Origin: JAWVFM01 sp963843315
GTDB lineage: Bacteria; Actinomycetota; Thermoleophilia; Solirubrobacterales; 70-9
Length of the DNA: 64,000 nt
Direction: 5' to 3'
Assembly: GCA_963843315.1 (NCBI GenBank)
Contig: CAWJJU010000005.1
Span: 310,001-374,000, forward strand
Shown: positions 7,600 through 15,715 of the stretch, piece by piece
How positions within the stretch are numbered: the first letter of the stretch is position 1
Layout of the letters: every line of letters starts with the position of its first letter
Translations under genes and position numbers: made by a program
The notes under the pieces: generated by a model
Databases searched by the model: none
Told to the model about the DNA's origin: nothing
The model's input: the letters and a program-made list of their open reading frames with translations, nothing else

Positions 7600-9356
7600 G
7601 CGGGTGTCGCGGTGCCGCGCTCGACTGTCCGGGCCACGATCACCTCGACCGGGAAGTCGGGGGCGGCCGAGGCGTCGAGCCATGGCATTTGCTCGACCAT
7701 GTCGGCAACGCGCACGTAGCCATCCTCCACGAGCCCGGTCGCGGCGTCGTAGATCCGGTAGCGCTGGGTCTTCTTCCCCGCGGGCTGGGACTCCAGCGTG
7801 ACGATCCGCAGCTCGCCGGGCTCGAACCCGCAGCGCTCCTGGACGGCCTCCAGGAGCTGGCGGTCATGGAAGTGGCCGTCGCCGAAGTTCCAGCCGTTGA
7901 CGACGCCCGAGATCAGCTCGCCCTCGCGCACGTGGTAGTCCTCGACGTCGTCGACGGCCCGGTGGATAAGCCCGTTGAGCGCCCGTCCGTGGGAGTGCAT
8001 CGACCGGAACCCCAGCCCCGAGGCCAGCAGGAGCTCCGCAAGGTCACGGTCGTCGTAGACCTTCACGAGTTGCTGGACGACGACGGGCGCCGGCTTCGTC
8101 ATCGAGCGGTCGAGCGTGTCCTCCGCCCCGCTGTCCTTGCGAAAGAGCCATTGAGTCGTCGCCCAGTTGCCGGCGTAGTAGCGCATGGAGGGCAGGAACG
8201 AAACGAGGTCGGGGCGGAAGTTGCCCAGCACCGGAAGCGCCACTCCGATCGCCAGCAACGCCGCGACCAGCACCGGGCTGTGCAGCTCGAACGGCACCGC
8301 CCCGTAGTGGCCGAACAGGAAGAGCAGGCCGAAGATCATGAACAGGTTCCACTCCAGCGGGACCGCGAGCGGGAATGTCGACGTGATGTGGGCGTGGAAG
8401 ATGATCATCCCCACCACGGCCGCGGTGCCGATCCAGCCGCCCTTGGAGACGATGAGGACCAGCGGCAGGGTGAACTCCATCACCGTCCCGAGGTGGGCGG
8501 CGAACGCGGCGACCCGCGAGGGGCGCATGTCGTCGGGGTGGTGGCGCCACAGCCGCGACTTGGCCGTGCGCGACCGGTTCCAGGGGGTGTTCGAGATCAT
8601 CACCGACACGACGAACGGGAAGTGGCGGTTGAGCTTCGAGGAGGCCGCGCCCCACCAGATACAGAAGAAGACGATCTGGGAGGCGACCACGAGGTTTGCG
8701 AGCGGAAACAGGAAGACGACCAGCAGGAACCCGTACACCTCGGGCCGGAACGCCAGGAACGAGACCTTGTCGCGCAGGCCCAGCAGCGCCCAGAAGCCGA
8801 GCATCGCCGCGATCCAGGCCGGGTCGAGCCGCCCCGCCGCCGTCCCGGCCGCAGCCTGGCCGCCGGTGAGCAGGAGGTGCGCGCCGATCACAAGGACGCC
8901 CGCGTACAGGACGACGTCCAGCGGCGTTCGCGTGGTGCCCCGGGTCAGCGGCACCCGGTCCGGCCAGGGCGGCAACCGCACGGTCCCGGGCCGCAGCCAG
9001 TAGAGAACCCCGCCGATCGGCGGCACGAAGCGGAAGGTGAGCGGCATCGACCCCGCCCCCAGGCCGAGGCCCTCCCACAGCGCCGTCCACACCGCGAGCT
9101 TCTGGAAGACGATGGGCTCCGTCCACCACTGGTTGATGTCGCCGAGCCCGCCGAGCCCGGGCGTCGCGGAGATCACCAGCGCCGCCCCCACGGAGAAGAT
9201 CACGAGCTTCACCGCGTAGAGCAGGTACACGGCCGTCGGCGTGCCGAAGCCGTTGATCCCCCAGTCCTGGGTCAGCGGGCGAAGGCGCGCCAGGTGCGGA
9301 AGCTTCTTCCACTCCTCGATTTCGACCGGCGGCGGTGAGGGCTGGATGAAGCCCAT
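7596..9356 (-). CDS. DUF3556 multi-pass membrane protein
   Basis: A 586-residue protein; the start is placed at MGFIQPSPPPVE, the usual N-terminus of this family, rather than nine codons upstream. The first 420 residues hold about nine or ten hydrophobic segments, with conserved-looking stretches GFGTPTAVYLLYAVKL, WWTEPIVFQKLAVWTALWE and GVLYWLRPGTVRLPPWPD that I recognise from DUF3556 proteins of mycobacteria and relatives. The last 160 residues are soluble (KPAPVVVQQLVKVYDDRDLAELLLASG onward). The function is unknown. It is coupled by a 4-bp overlap to the downstream FAD oxidoreductase, so the two are likely partners. Confidence 0.85.
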   Translation of the reverse strand: MGFIQPSPPPVEIEEWKKLPHLARLRPLTQDWGINGFGTPTAVYLLYAVKLVIFSVGAALVISATPGLGGLGDINQWWTEPIVFQKLAVWTALWEGLGLGAGSMPLTFRFVPPIGGVLYWLRPGTVRLPPWPDRVPLTRGTTRTPLDVVLYAGVLVIGAHLLLTGGQAAAGTAAGRLDPAWIAAMLGFWALLGLRDKVSFLAFRPEVYGFLLVVFLFPLANLVVASQIVFFCIWWGAASSKLNRHFPFVVSVMISNTPWNRSRTAKSRLWRHHPDDMRPSRVAAFAAHLGTVMEFTLPLVLIVSKGGWIGTAAVVGMIIFHAHITSTFPLAVPLEWNLFMIFGLLFLFGHYGAVPFELHSPVLVAALLAIGVALPVLGNFRPDLVSFLPSMRYYAGNWATTQWLFRKDSGAEDTLDRSMTKPAPVVVQQLVKVYDDRDLAELLLASGLGFRSMHSHGRALNGLIHRAVDDVEDYHVREGELISGVVNGWNFGDGHFHDRQLLEAVQERCGFEPGELRIVTLESQPAGKKTQRYRIYDAATGLVEDGYVRVADMVEQMPWLDASAAPDFPVEVIVARTVERGTATPA

Positions 9357-9405
9357 GTCGCGGGTGATCCTCTCACGCGGCACGGTCGCCGCGCAAGCGC
9401 CGGGG

Positions 9406-9666
9406 TCAGCTGCTGCGCCGGGGAAGGATCCCCTCCTCCTTCCAGCGCGACCCGGGGCGCCCGGGAAGGAGGAGGACGATCACCAGGCCAGCCACGGACA
9501 GCAGGAGCCCGAGGGTGAGCCCGACCCGCTCGCCGTAGCCCTTGCGCTCGGCGACAGAGGCACCGATGGCCGCGGAGAGGAGCCAGGCGAACAGCAGGTA
9601 CAGAGCCTTCGCTCCGATCAGCGCAACTACGGTCAGCCCACCCACCTCATGTCCCCAGATAGGCAC
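9406..9666 (-). CDS. Small two-helix membrane protein
   Basis: An 86-residue protein with two hydrophobic segments (GLTVVALIGAKALYLLFAWLLSAAIGA and VGLTLGLLLSVAGLVIVLLL) separated by a charged loop with ERKGYGER. The GTG at 9664-9666 lies 20 bp inside livF; a later in-frame GTG at 9643-9645 is also possible and would begin just after the livF stop. It sits between livF and the DUF3556 gene in the same direction. The family is unknown to me; the compact size and placement after an ABC importer leave the role open. Confidence 0.6.
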   Translation of the reverse strand: MPIWGHEVGGLTVVALIGAKALYLLFAWLLSAAIGASVAERKGYGERVGLTLGLLLSVAGLVIVLLLPGRPGSRWKEEGILPRRSS

Positions 9667-10354
9667 GCTGGACGTCCGGGTTGTCGCGTAGGCGGCCCGA
9701 CTCGTCGGCCAGCGCTACATGACCCGTCTCGAGCACGTAGCCGCGGGTGGCGGTGTCGAGCGCGTAGTTGGCGTTCTGCTCGACGAGAAGGATCGCCACA
9801 CCGGTCTCGTTGATCATGCCGATCGTCTCGTAGATCCGCTCGACGAGGATCGGCGCCAGGCCCATCGACGGCTCATCGAGCATCAGGAGGCGGGGCCGGC
9901 CCATCAGCGCCCGTCCGATGGCGAGCATCTGCTGCTCTCCACCGGACATCATTCCCGCCTTCTGGCGCTCGCGCTCCTGCAGGCGCGGGAAGAGCGAGAA
10001 AACACGCTCGAGGTCTGCGCCGACTTCGCCGTCCCGGCGCAGGTGCGCCCCGAGGTCGAGGTTCTCGCGCACACTCATTCGCGGGAAGACGTGGCGACCC
10101 TCGGGCACCAGCGAGATTCCCCTGGTGACGATGTCCGCGGACGGCGAGTGAGTGATCTCCTTGCCGTTGAAGCGGATCGCTCCGGCACTCGCCGGCGTCA
10201 GGCCGGAGATCGAGCGCAGTGTCGTCGACTTTCCGGCGCCGTTCGAGCCGATCAAGGTGACCACCTCGCCGTCCTCGACCGTGAGCGACACGCCCTTCAG
10301 GGCCTCGATCGAGCCGTAGAAAGTGCGGATGTCCTGAACCTCGAGGAGGGCCAT
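9647..10354 (-). CDS. livF: Branched-chain amino acid ABC transporter ATP-binding protein LivF
   Basis: A 235-residue ATPase, normal length for LivF. Walker A is GSNGAGKST at residues 36-44, the signature motif is MMSGGEQQM, and Walker B is LLMLDEPSMGLAP; the SMGLAP ending is characteristic of LivF. It pairs with LivG on the cytoplasmic side of the LivH/LivM permease. The start ATG of MALLEVQDI follows the livG stop by 5 bp; an upstream extension in the same frame overlaps livG and was rejected. Confidence 0.97.
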   Translation of the reverse strand: MALLEVQDIRTFYGSIEALKGVSLTVEDGEVVTLIGSNGAGKSTTLRSISGLTPASAGAIRFNGKEITHSPSADIVTRGISLVPEGRHVFPRMSVRENLDLGAHLRRDGEVGADLERVFSLFPRLQERERQKAGMMSGGEQQMLAIGRALMGRPRLLMLDEPSMGLAPILVERIYETIGMINETGVAILLVEQNANYALDTATRGYVLETGHVALADESGRLRDNPDVQRAYLGT

Positions 10355-10359
10355 TCGCG

Positions 10360-11172
10360 CTAGCCCTGCTTTCCAAGGTACGCCTCGACCACACGCTCGT
10401 TCGTTCGCACCTCCGCCGGAGGGCCCTCTGCGATCTTCTCGCCGTGGTCGAGCACCGTGATCCGCTCCGAGACCCCCATCACGACGTGCATGTCGTGCTC
10501 GATGAGGAGGATCGTGAGGTCGAGGTCGTCGCGGACCTTGCGCATGAAGTCGGTGAGCTGGTCGGACTCCTGCGGATTCATTCCCGCGGTCGGCTCGTCC
10601 AGCAGCAGCATGCTCGGCTCGGAGGCGAGGGCGCGCGCCAGCTCCACCCGGCGCTGGTGGCCGTAGGAGAGGTTCGCGGCCAGCTGGTCGAAGTCGGCCG
10701 ACTTGACGCCGACATAGTCGAGCAGGTGGCGCGCATGTTCCTCCACCTCGCGCTCCTCGCGGCGCACGCGCGGAGGCCTGAGGATCGCCCCCCAAACGCC
10801 TGCACGCATGCGGGCATGCCGGCCGATCATCACGTTCTCAAGCGCCGTCATCGCACGAAAGAGGCGGATGTTCTGGAACGTGCGGGCGACGCCCAGGCCC
10901 GTAATCACGTCCGGCCGCTTTCCGGTGATCTCGCGCTCGCCCAGGAAGATCCAGCCCCGGTCGGGCTTGTAGAGCCCGGTCAGCATGTTGAAGTAGGTGG
11001 TCTTTCCCGCGCCGTTCGGGCCGATCAGCGAGACGATCGAGTGGCGCGGGATCTCGATTGAGACGCCGTTGACGGCAACCAGGCCGCCGAACTCCTTGAC
11101 GATTCCCTCTGCTCGCATCAGCGCCTCGGGGGCCTTCTGAGGCGCGGGGTCGCTGACCTCCTGAGCACTCAT
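10360..11172 (-). CDS. livG: Branched-chain amino acid ABC transporter ATP-binding protein LivG
   Basis: A 270-residue ATPase. It has Walker A GPNGAGKTT, signature LSYGHQRRVELARAL, and Walker B LLLDEPTAGMNPQE followed by the switch histidine in LIEHDMHVV. The GMNPQES element and the FQNIRLFRAMTALENVMIGRH stretch are typical of LivG rather than LivF. The start overlaps the livM stop by 4 bp (ATGA). It couples ATP hydrolysis to transport of leucine, isoleucine, valine or related amino acids. Confidence 0.97.
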   Translation of the reverse strand: MSAQEVSDPAPQKAPEALMRAEGIVKEFGGLVAVNGVSIEIPRHSIVSLIGPNGAGKTTYFNMLTGLYKPDRGWIFLGEREITGKRPDVITGLGVARTFQNIRLFRAMTALENVMIGRHARMRAGVWGAILRPPRVRREEREVEEHARHLLDYVGVKSADFDQLAANLSYGHQRRVELARALASEPSMLLLDEPTAGMNPQESDQLTDFMRKVRDDLDLTILLIEHDMHVVMGVSERITVLDHGEKIAEGPPAEVRTNERVVEAYLGKQG

Positions 11173-12365
11173 GTCGTCGGCTCGTCGAGCATCGTCTCGC
11201 CCGTGGCTATGGCGTGCGTGAGCTCGAGCTTGCGCCTTCGTTCGGGGAACAGCCCCTGCGGCCGCAGCACCATCACCATCACGAGCAGGAAGCCGAAGAT
11301 TCCGAAGGAGAGATCCGTGAGGTCGAAGCTGAGCCCAAAGGTGTGCGGGAGGCTGTTGAAGACGTTTGGGATGAAGTAGTAGTTGATGTAGGAGAGCAGG
11401 AGCGCCCCCAGCACGGTTCCCCAGATCGAGCCCAGGCCGCCGACGATGACCATCGCGAGGACGAAGATCGAGAACGAGAACTGGAACTGCGACGCGTTCA
11501 CGGTCGTGAAATAGGTGCCGAGGAACGCGCCCGAGACCCCGCCGAAAGCGGCCCCGATCGCGTAGGCCAGGAGCTTCGTGCGCACCAGCGGGATCCCCAT
11601 CGACACTGCGGCGACCTCATCCTCGCGCAGCGCCACCCAGGCGCGTCCCAGGCGGGAGTCGCGCAGGCGCAGATTGACGAACAGGACGATCAGGACGATC
11701 GCGAAGATCAGCCAGTACCACGGTCGCAGATTCAGCAGGTTGAACGAGCCGAGGGCCGGGAAATACGGGAGGTCGACGCCCGAGATCCCGAGGTTGCCGG
11801 CGGTCAGGGTGCCGATTCCGCCAGGAAGGTGGATGTCGGTGCCGTTGATCGCAATGGTGCCGATGATCTCGCCGAACGCAAGAGTGACGATGGCGATGTA
11901 GTCCCCGCGCAGACGCAGCGTCGGCAGGCCGATGAGTGTGCCGAGAACCGCGCAGATCATCGCCGCGGCAATCGCGATGAGGATGAAATTGAGGTGGATG
12001 CCGATCGCCGGCGTGTTCACGAGGATGTGCACATGCGCGGTGGAGAAGAAGCTCGATCCGAACCAGCCGAGGGTGTAGGCGCCGATCGCGTAGAAGGCGA
12101 CGTAGCCAAGATCGAGCAGCCCGGCGAAGCCAACCACGATGTTGAGCCCGAGGGCCATGACGACGAACGCCAGCGACTTGATCGTCGCGTCGATGAAGCC
12201 GCTGGACTCGACGAAGAACAACGGCAGGATGATTCCGAACGCGATCAGCGCGCTCACCAGCGCCCGCCGCCACCAGGATGGCAGCCGGCGCTCGACGGCA
12301 TCGCGCCACTCCGCTAGCTGGGCACGTAACTCCCCGAAGCCCTGGGGTGTCCCGGTCGGGCTCAT
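11169..12365 (-). CDS. livM: Branched-chain amino acid ABC transporter permease LivM
   Basis: A 398-residue inner-membrane permease with about ten hydrophobic segments. The stretch SLAFVVMALGLNIVVGFAGLLDLGYVAFYAIGAY is the family signature, and RDSRLGRAWVALREDEVAAVSMGI is the cytoplasmic coupling loop that contacts the ATPases. The N-terminus carries an extra soluble region before the first helix. Overlaps with livG and livH at both ends show tight translational coupling. Forms a heterodimer with LivH. Confidence 0.96.
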   Translation of the reverse strand: MSPTGTPQGFGELRAQLAEWRDAVERRLPSWWRRALVSALIAFGIILPLFFVESSGFIDATIKSLAFVVMALGLNIVVGFAGLLDLGYVAFYAIGAYTLGWFGSSFFSTAHVHILVNTPAIGIHLNFILIAIAAAMICAVLGTLIGLPTLRLRGDYIAIVTLAFGEIIGTIAINGTDIHLPGGIGTLTAGNLGISGVDLPYFPALGSFNLLNLRPWYWLIFAIVLIVLFVNLRLRDSRLGRAWVALREDEVAAVSMGIPLVRTKLLAYAIGAAFGGVSGAFLGTYFTTVNASQFQFSFSIFVLAMVIVGGLGSIWGTVLGALLLSYINYYFIPNVFNSLPHTFGLSFDLTDLSFGIFGFLLVMVMVLRPQGLFPERRRKLELTHAIATGETMLDEPTT

Positions 12366-13471
12366 CCCGCTTCGCGGGTCTCCTCGCCCAAGAGGCCGTG
12401 CGGGCGCAGGGTCATGACCAGGATCAGGAACCCGAAGACCACCGCCTCAGTCCATTCCGGGCCGATCCGGGCGTCGGAGAGCTGCTGGATGATCCCGATG
12501 ATCAGGCCGCCGAGCACGGCGCCGCGAACGTTGCCGATCCCGCCCATCACGGCGGCCGTGAACGCGATCAGCCCCGCCTCGAAGCCCTGGAAGTACCAGA
12601 TCGTCGTCTCATAGAGGGCGTAGACGAGCCCCGCCGCACCGGCGAGCATGCCGCCGAGCATGAAGGTCAGCGAGATCGTGCGGTCTACGTTGATCCCCAT
12701 GAGGCGCGCCGCCTCCGGGTCCTGTGCGGTGGCGCGCATCGCCCGGCCCGGCCGGGTGCGCGCGAGGAACGCCGCGAGCCCCAGGAAGAGCGGGATCGTC
12801 GCCCCGATCGCCAGCACGTCGGCGCGATGAACGGAGACGCCGAATATGTGGAAGACCGTGTCGTTCTGCCGGAGGAGGTCGGGGACTCCGACCGGGGAGC
12901 CTCCATGCCAGAGCAGGCCGACGTTTTGGAGGATGAAGGAGAACCCGACCGCCGTGATCAGCGGCGCGAGCTTCGGGGCGTTTCGCAAGGGGCGATAGCC
13001 AACCCTTTCGATCAGGGCGTTGAGGCTGCCGGACACGATCATCGAGAGGATCAGCGTCAGGATCAAGCCTGCGATCAGGCCACCGGTCCCGGTGGCGAGC
13101 GTGAGACCGAGGGTCGACCAGAGGCCCACCGACACGAACGAGCCGATCATGAAGACGTCGCCGTGGGCGAAGTTGATCAGCTCGATGATCCCGTAGACGA
13201 GCGTGTATCCGATCGCGATCAGCGCCCAGATCGCCCCGTTCGAGACCCCCTGGACGAGGTTGGTGCCGAGCTGGGTGAGATCGTGGGCGTAGACCGGGTG
13301 CCCGTGCACAAGCCCGGTCTGGTAGCCGGAGGTGAGGTCCTTGACCCCGTAGAGGACAGGGAGGGTTGCGAGCGCGATGATCAGCACCATGCCGCCGAGG
13401 CGCCGGCGGATCGCGGCCAAGCGCAGCCGGGATCTCGCCGGAGCACCCTGCGTCAGCGTCCTGGCTTCCAT
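12362..13471 (-). CDS. livH: Branched-chain amino acid ABC transporter permease LivH
   Basis: A 369-residue multi-pass permease. The family hallmark GVSNGAIWALIAIGYTLVYGIIELINFAHGDVFMIG is present, as is the coupling loop TRPGRAMRATAQDPEAARLMGINVDR. It is longer than E. coli LivH (about 308 residues) because of an N-terminal extension with one extra hydrophobic segment (LGGMVLIIALATLPVLYGV). It is the first permease gene after livK, separated by 69 bp containing a strong stem-loop. It overlaps livM by 4 bp. Confidence 0.96.
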   Translation of the reverse strand: MEARTLTQGAPARSRLRLAAIRRRLGGMVLIIALATLPVLYGVKDLTSGYQTGLVHGHPVYAHDLTQLGTNLVQGVSNGAIWALIAIGYTLVYGIIELINFAHGDVFMIGSFVSVGLWSTLGLTLATGTGGLIAGLILTLILSMIVSGSLNALIERVGYRPLRNAPKLAPLITAVGFSFILQNVGLLWHGGSPVGVPDLLRQNDTVFHIFGVSVHRADVLAIGATIPLFLGLAAFLARTRPGRAMRATAQDPEAARLMGINVDRTISLTFMLGGMLAGAAGLVYALYETTIWYFQGFEAGLIAFTAAVMGGIGNVRGAVLGGLIIGIIQQLSDARIGPEWTEAVVFGFLILVMTLRPHGLLGEETREAG

Positions 13472-13486
13472 TTTCCTGTGGCCGCA

Positions 13487-13512
13487 GGGGGAGCGCCGCT
13501 CGGCGCTCCCCC
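13487..13512 (-). terminator. Intercistronic GC stem-loop between livK and livH
   Basis: Perfect 11-bp inverted repeat GGGGGAGCGCC / GGCGCTCCCCC with a 4-nt loop, 28 bp past the livK stop and 15 bp before the livH start. No T-run follows, so it probably acts as a partial terminator or as an RNA-stabilising 3' structure that lets the binding protein be made in excess over the permease. Confidence 0.65.
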
Positions 13513-13540
13513 TTGCGAATTCACTCCTACCGCGCCCTCG

Positions 13541-14797
13541 TCAGCCGCCGCTGACGTTTGGCGTCAGCGTCTTCTCGAAGACGGGATCGCCGTTCGAGCC
13601 GACCTTGTAGAGGCCATACGACTTCAGCGTCGTATCGCCGTTCTGGTCGAATCCGTAGGTGCCGAGGACCGAGTGCCGGTCCTTGGTGGCGAACAGCGCA
13701 TCCACGATGGCGCTCTTGTCCGTCGTCCCCGCGGTCTTGATGGTGTCGAGCGCGACCTTCATCGCCTCGTAGCCGTAGATCGCGTACGGGTCGGGATTGG
13801 CGTCGCCGTACTTCGCCTTGTAGGCGGCGAGGAAGTCCTTGCCGCCGGGATACGCGCTCAGGTCCTGAGTCGCCACCGTGCACTGCACGAGCGGGTCGAT
13901 GCTGGCGGGGATGCCACCCTCGCTTTCGCTCGTGTACGCACTGGTGCAGACGCCGTCCGGCCCGAAGATCTTCGCGGTCGGCAGCGCTGCGTTGACGTCC
14001 TTCGTGAGCTGGACAGCTCCGTTGGACGTGATACCCGAAAAGAAGAAGCAATCCGCGCCCTGGCTCTTCAGCTGCGAGGCATAGGAGCGGAAGTTCGGTG
14101 ACTTCGGGTTGATTCCGGTATTTCCGGTGAGGCTGACCCCGAACTGGTCGGCATCGCGCACGATCACGTTCGCGAGCCCGGCGCCGTAGGCCTCCTTGTC
14201 GTTGGCGAGCGCCACCTTCTTGCACCCGGCGTCCTTCATCGCCTGGAGGTCGGCTGCACCCTGGATCAGGTCATTCGGAACGATCCGCACGTAGGTGCGG
14301 TTACCGCTCGGGAAATACTTCTCCGGCTCACCGCCGAGTGTCACTCCCTTGGAGCTAACGGTGAGGCCGGGATAGGTGTTCGCCGGGCTGATCTGGGGAA
14401 TCCCGGCTCCGTTGAGGATCGGCATCGACACCTCGCTGGCGCCGGAGTTGAACTCGCCGATGTACATGGCCGTGTTCGGGTCCGAAACCGCCTTGCGGGC
14501 GTCGCTGGCCGTCTGGCCCGGATCCCACGCGCCTGCCTGAGCGGTCGCGTCGTTGAGCGACGTGTAATTGACGTTGAAGTCCCCCGCCTTGTTGTTCGCC
14601 TCGTCGAGCGCGAGCTTGATCCCGTTGACCATTGGCTTGGTCTGCGGGGTCGACGAGCCGACCAGCGGCAGGCTTGAGTAGATGTCAACGGTACCGCCAC
14701 TCGAGCCCGTCGATGAGCTCGAGCTGCCGCTGGAGCCACACGCGGCAAACGCCACGGACAGCATCACGGCGAGGCAGCCTACGACAGCTTTCTTCAT
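13541..14797 (-). CDS. livK: Branched-chain amino acid ABC transporter substrate-binding lipoprotein LivK-like
   Basis: A 418-residue secreted binding protein. MKKAVVGCLAVMLSVAFAAC is a lipoprotein signal with Cys20, followed by a Ser-rich linker and then a periplasmic-binding fold type I domain (VDIYSSLPLVGSSTPQTKPMVNGIKLALDEAN, later NDLIQGAADLQAM, KVALANDKEAYGAGLA). This layout matches the Leu/Ile/Val-binding family. The ATG is preceded by a strong ribosome site (AGGAGG, 9 bp upstream), which supports this start over a much longer in-frame extension. First gene of livK-H-M-G-F. The exact ligand cannot be read from sequence. Confidence 0.93.
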   Translation of the reverse strand: MKKAVVGCLAVMLSVAFAACGSSGSSSSSTGSSGGTVDIYSSLPLVGSSTPQTKPMVNGIKLALDEANNKAGDFNVNYTSLNDATAQAGAWDPGQTASDARKAVSDPNTAMYIGEFNSGASEVSMPILNGAGIPQISPANTYPGLTVSSKGVTLGGEPEKYFPSGNRTYVRIVPNDLIQGAADLQAMKDAGCKKVALANDKEAYGAGLANVIVRDADQFGVSLTGNTGINPKSPNFRSYASQLKSQGADCFFFSGITSNGAVQLTKDVNAALPTAKIFGPDGVCTSAYTSESEGGIPASIDPLVQCTVATQDLSAYPGGKDFLAAYKAKYGDANPDPYAIYGYEAMKVALDTIKTAGTTDKSAIVDALFATKDRHSVLGTYGFDQNGDTTLKSYGLYKVGSNGDPVFEKTLTPNVSGG

Positions 14798-14893
14798 CCG
14801 AGTCTTCCTCCTCGTTTCCTCTCTCCCGGGCCGAGCCCGGCTGCCGTCGCAGCATATATCCACGGGGGACGTTGCGGGCCCACGCCAAAAAAC

Positions 14894-14921
14894 GGTCAGA
14901 CCCCTAACAATTGGGGAATGG
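14894..14921. repeat. Partial family-B palindromic element in the livK/HAD intergenic region
   Basis: The string GGTCAGACCCCTaacaattGGGGAATGG shares GGTCAGACCCCT with the 18-bp inverted repeat at 48418-48435. It lies in the divergent region between livK and the HAD hydrolase gene and includes the HAD start codon. The short match makes relationship tentative. Confidence 0.3.
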
Positions 14922-15592
14922 AACGTTCCCGCGCCCGCTGGGCCACCTTCGACTGCTACGGAACCCTCATCGACTGGAACGGGGGCGTCGGCGACGAGCT
15001 GGAGCGCCTCTTCGGCGCCGAGCGCCGCGACGAGCTCCTCGCCCGTTACCACGAGCTCGAGCCGCAGATCCAGAGCGCGAGGCCCGACATGCCCTATCGC
15101 GAGGTGCTGCGCGAGGCCCTCGCCGGGTGCGCCGCGACCGCGGGCGTCGAGCTGCCCACCGAGGAGGCCGACGCGCTCGGCAACTCGCTGGCGGACTGGC
15201 GCGCCTTCGACGAGGTGCGCGGCTCGCTGACGGCGGCGCGGGACGCGGGCTGGAAGCTCGTGATCCTCTCCAACACCGACCGCGAGTTCATCGAGGCCTC
15301 GATGCGCACGATCGGCGTCCCCTTCGAGCTCGCGATCGTCGCCTCGGAGATCGGCTCCTACAAGCCCGCCCACGCCCACTGGCGCGAGTTCCTGATGCGG
15401 ACGGGGGCCAATCCGGATCGCCACGTCCACGTGGCCGCCAGCCTCTTCCACGACGCGGAGCCGACGGCCCAGCTCGGCATCCCCTGCGTGTGGATCAACC
15501 GCCTGGGCGAACGGGCGACGGTCCCGGTGGCGGCCGAGCTGCCCGACCTGAGGGACCTGCCGGCGACCCTGGAGTCGCTGATCCCCACCTAA
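14918..15592 (+). CDS. HAD-family hydrolase (haloacid dehalogenase type II-like)
   Basis: A 224-residue cytosolic enzyme. HAD motif I is FDCYGTLIDW with nucleophile Asp12; motif II is LSNTD; motif III Lys is in SYKPAHAHW; motif IV is HDAEPTAQLGI. The cap region between motifs I and II is helical, as in the L-2-haloacid dehalogenase subgroup, though phosphatase activity is equally possible. It is divergent from livK. A copy of the 48-bp palindromic repeat starts 5 bp after the stop. Confidence 0.85.
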   Translation: MERSRARWATFDCYGTLIDWNGGVGDELERLFGAERRDELLARYHELEPQIQSARPDMPYREVLREALAGCAATAGVELPTEEADALGNSLADWRAFDEVRGSLTAARDAGWKLVILSNTDREFIEASMRTIGVPFELAIVASEIGSYKPAHAHWREFLMRTGANPDRHVHVAASLFHDAEPTAQLGIPCVWINRLGERATVPVAAELPDLRDLPATLESLIPT

Positions 15593-15596
15593 CCCA

Positions 15597-15644
15597 ATGA
15601 ACGTCCCTCCTTGATGGCTATACAGGGCAGTGAGGGACGTTCAT
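15597..15644. repeat. 48-bp palindromic repeat, family A copy 2
   Basis: Same length as copy 1 at 5553-5600 with two substitutions. One of them extends the arms to 13 bp (ATGAACGTCCCTC / GAGGGACGTTCAT). Like copy 1 it starts within 5 bp of a plus-strand stop codon, here between the HAD hydrolase and the LexA-controlled imuB. Confidence 0.85.
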
Positions 15645-15700
15645 CGGTTCGGGGGCGGCGGAGCGTTACGTAATGCGCTTGCAATCCGCCGCCGGATGCA

Positions 15701-15714
15701 CGAACATATGTTCG
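15701..15714 (+). promoter_or_regulatory. LexA (SOS) operator upstream of imuB
   Basis: CGAACATATGTTCG is a perfect palindrome matching the Gram-positive/actinobacterial LexA box CGAAC-N4-GTTCG. It ends one base before the imuB ATG. A TTGCAA hexamer at 15679-15684 could be the -35 element, putting the -10 inside the box and the transcript start at or next to the ATG. This implies a leaderless SOS-induced mRNA. Confidence 0.85.
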
Positions 15715-15715
15715 T

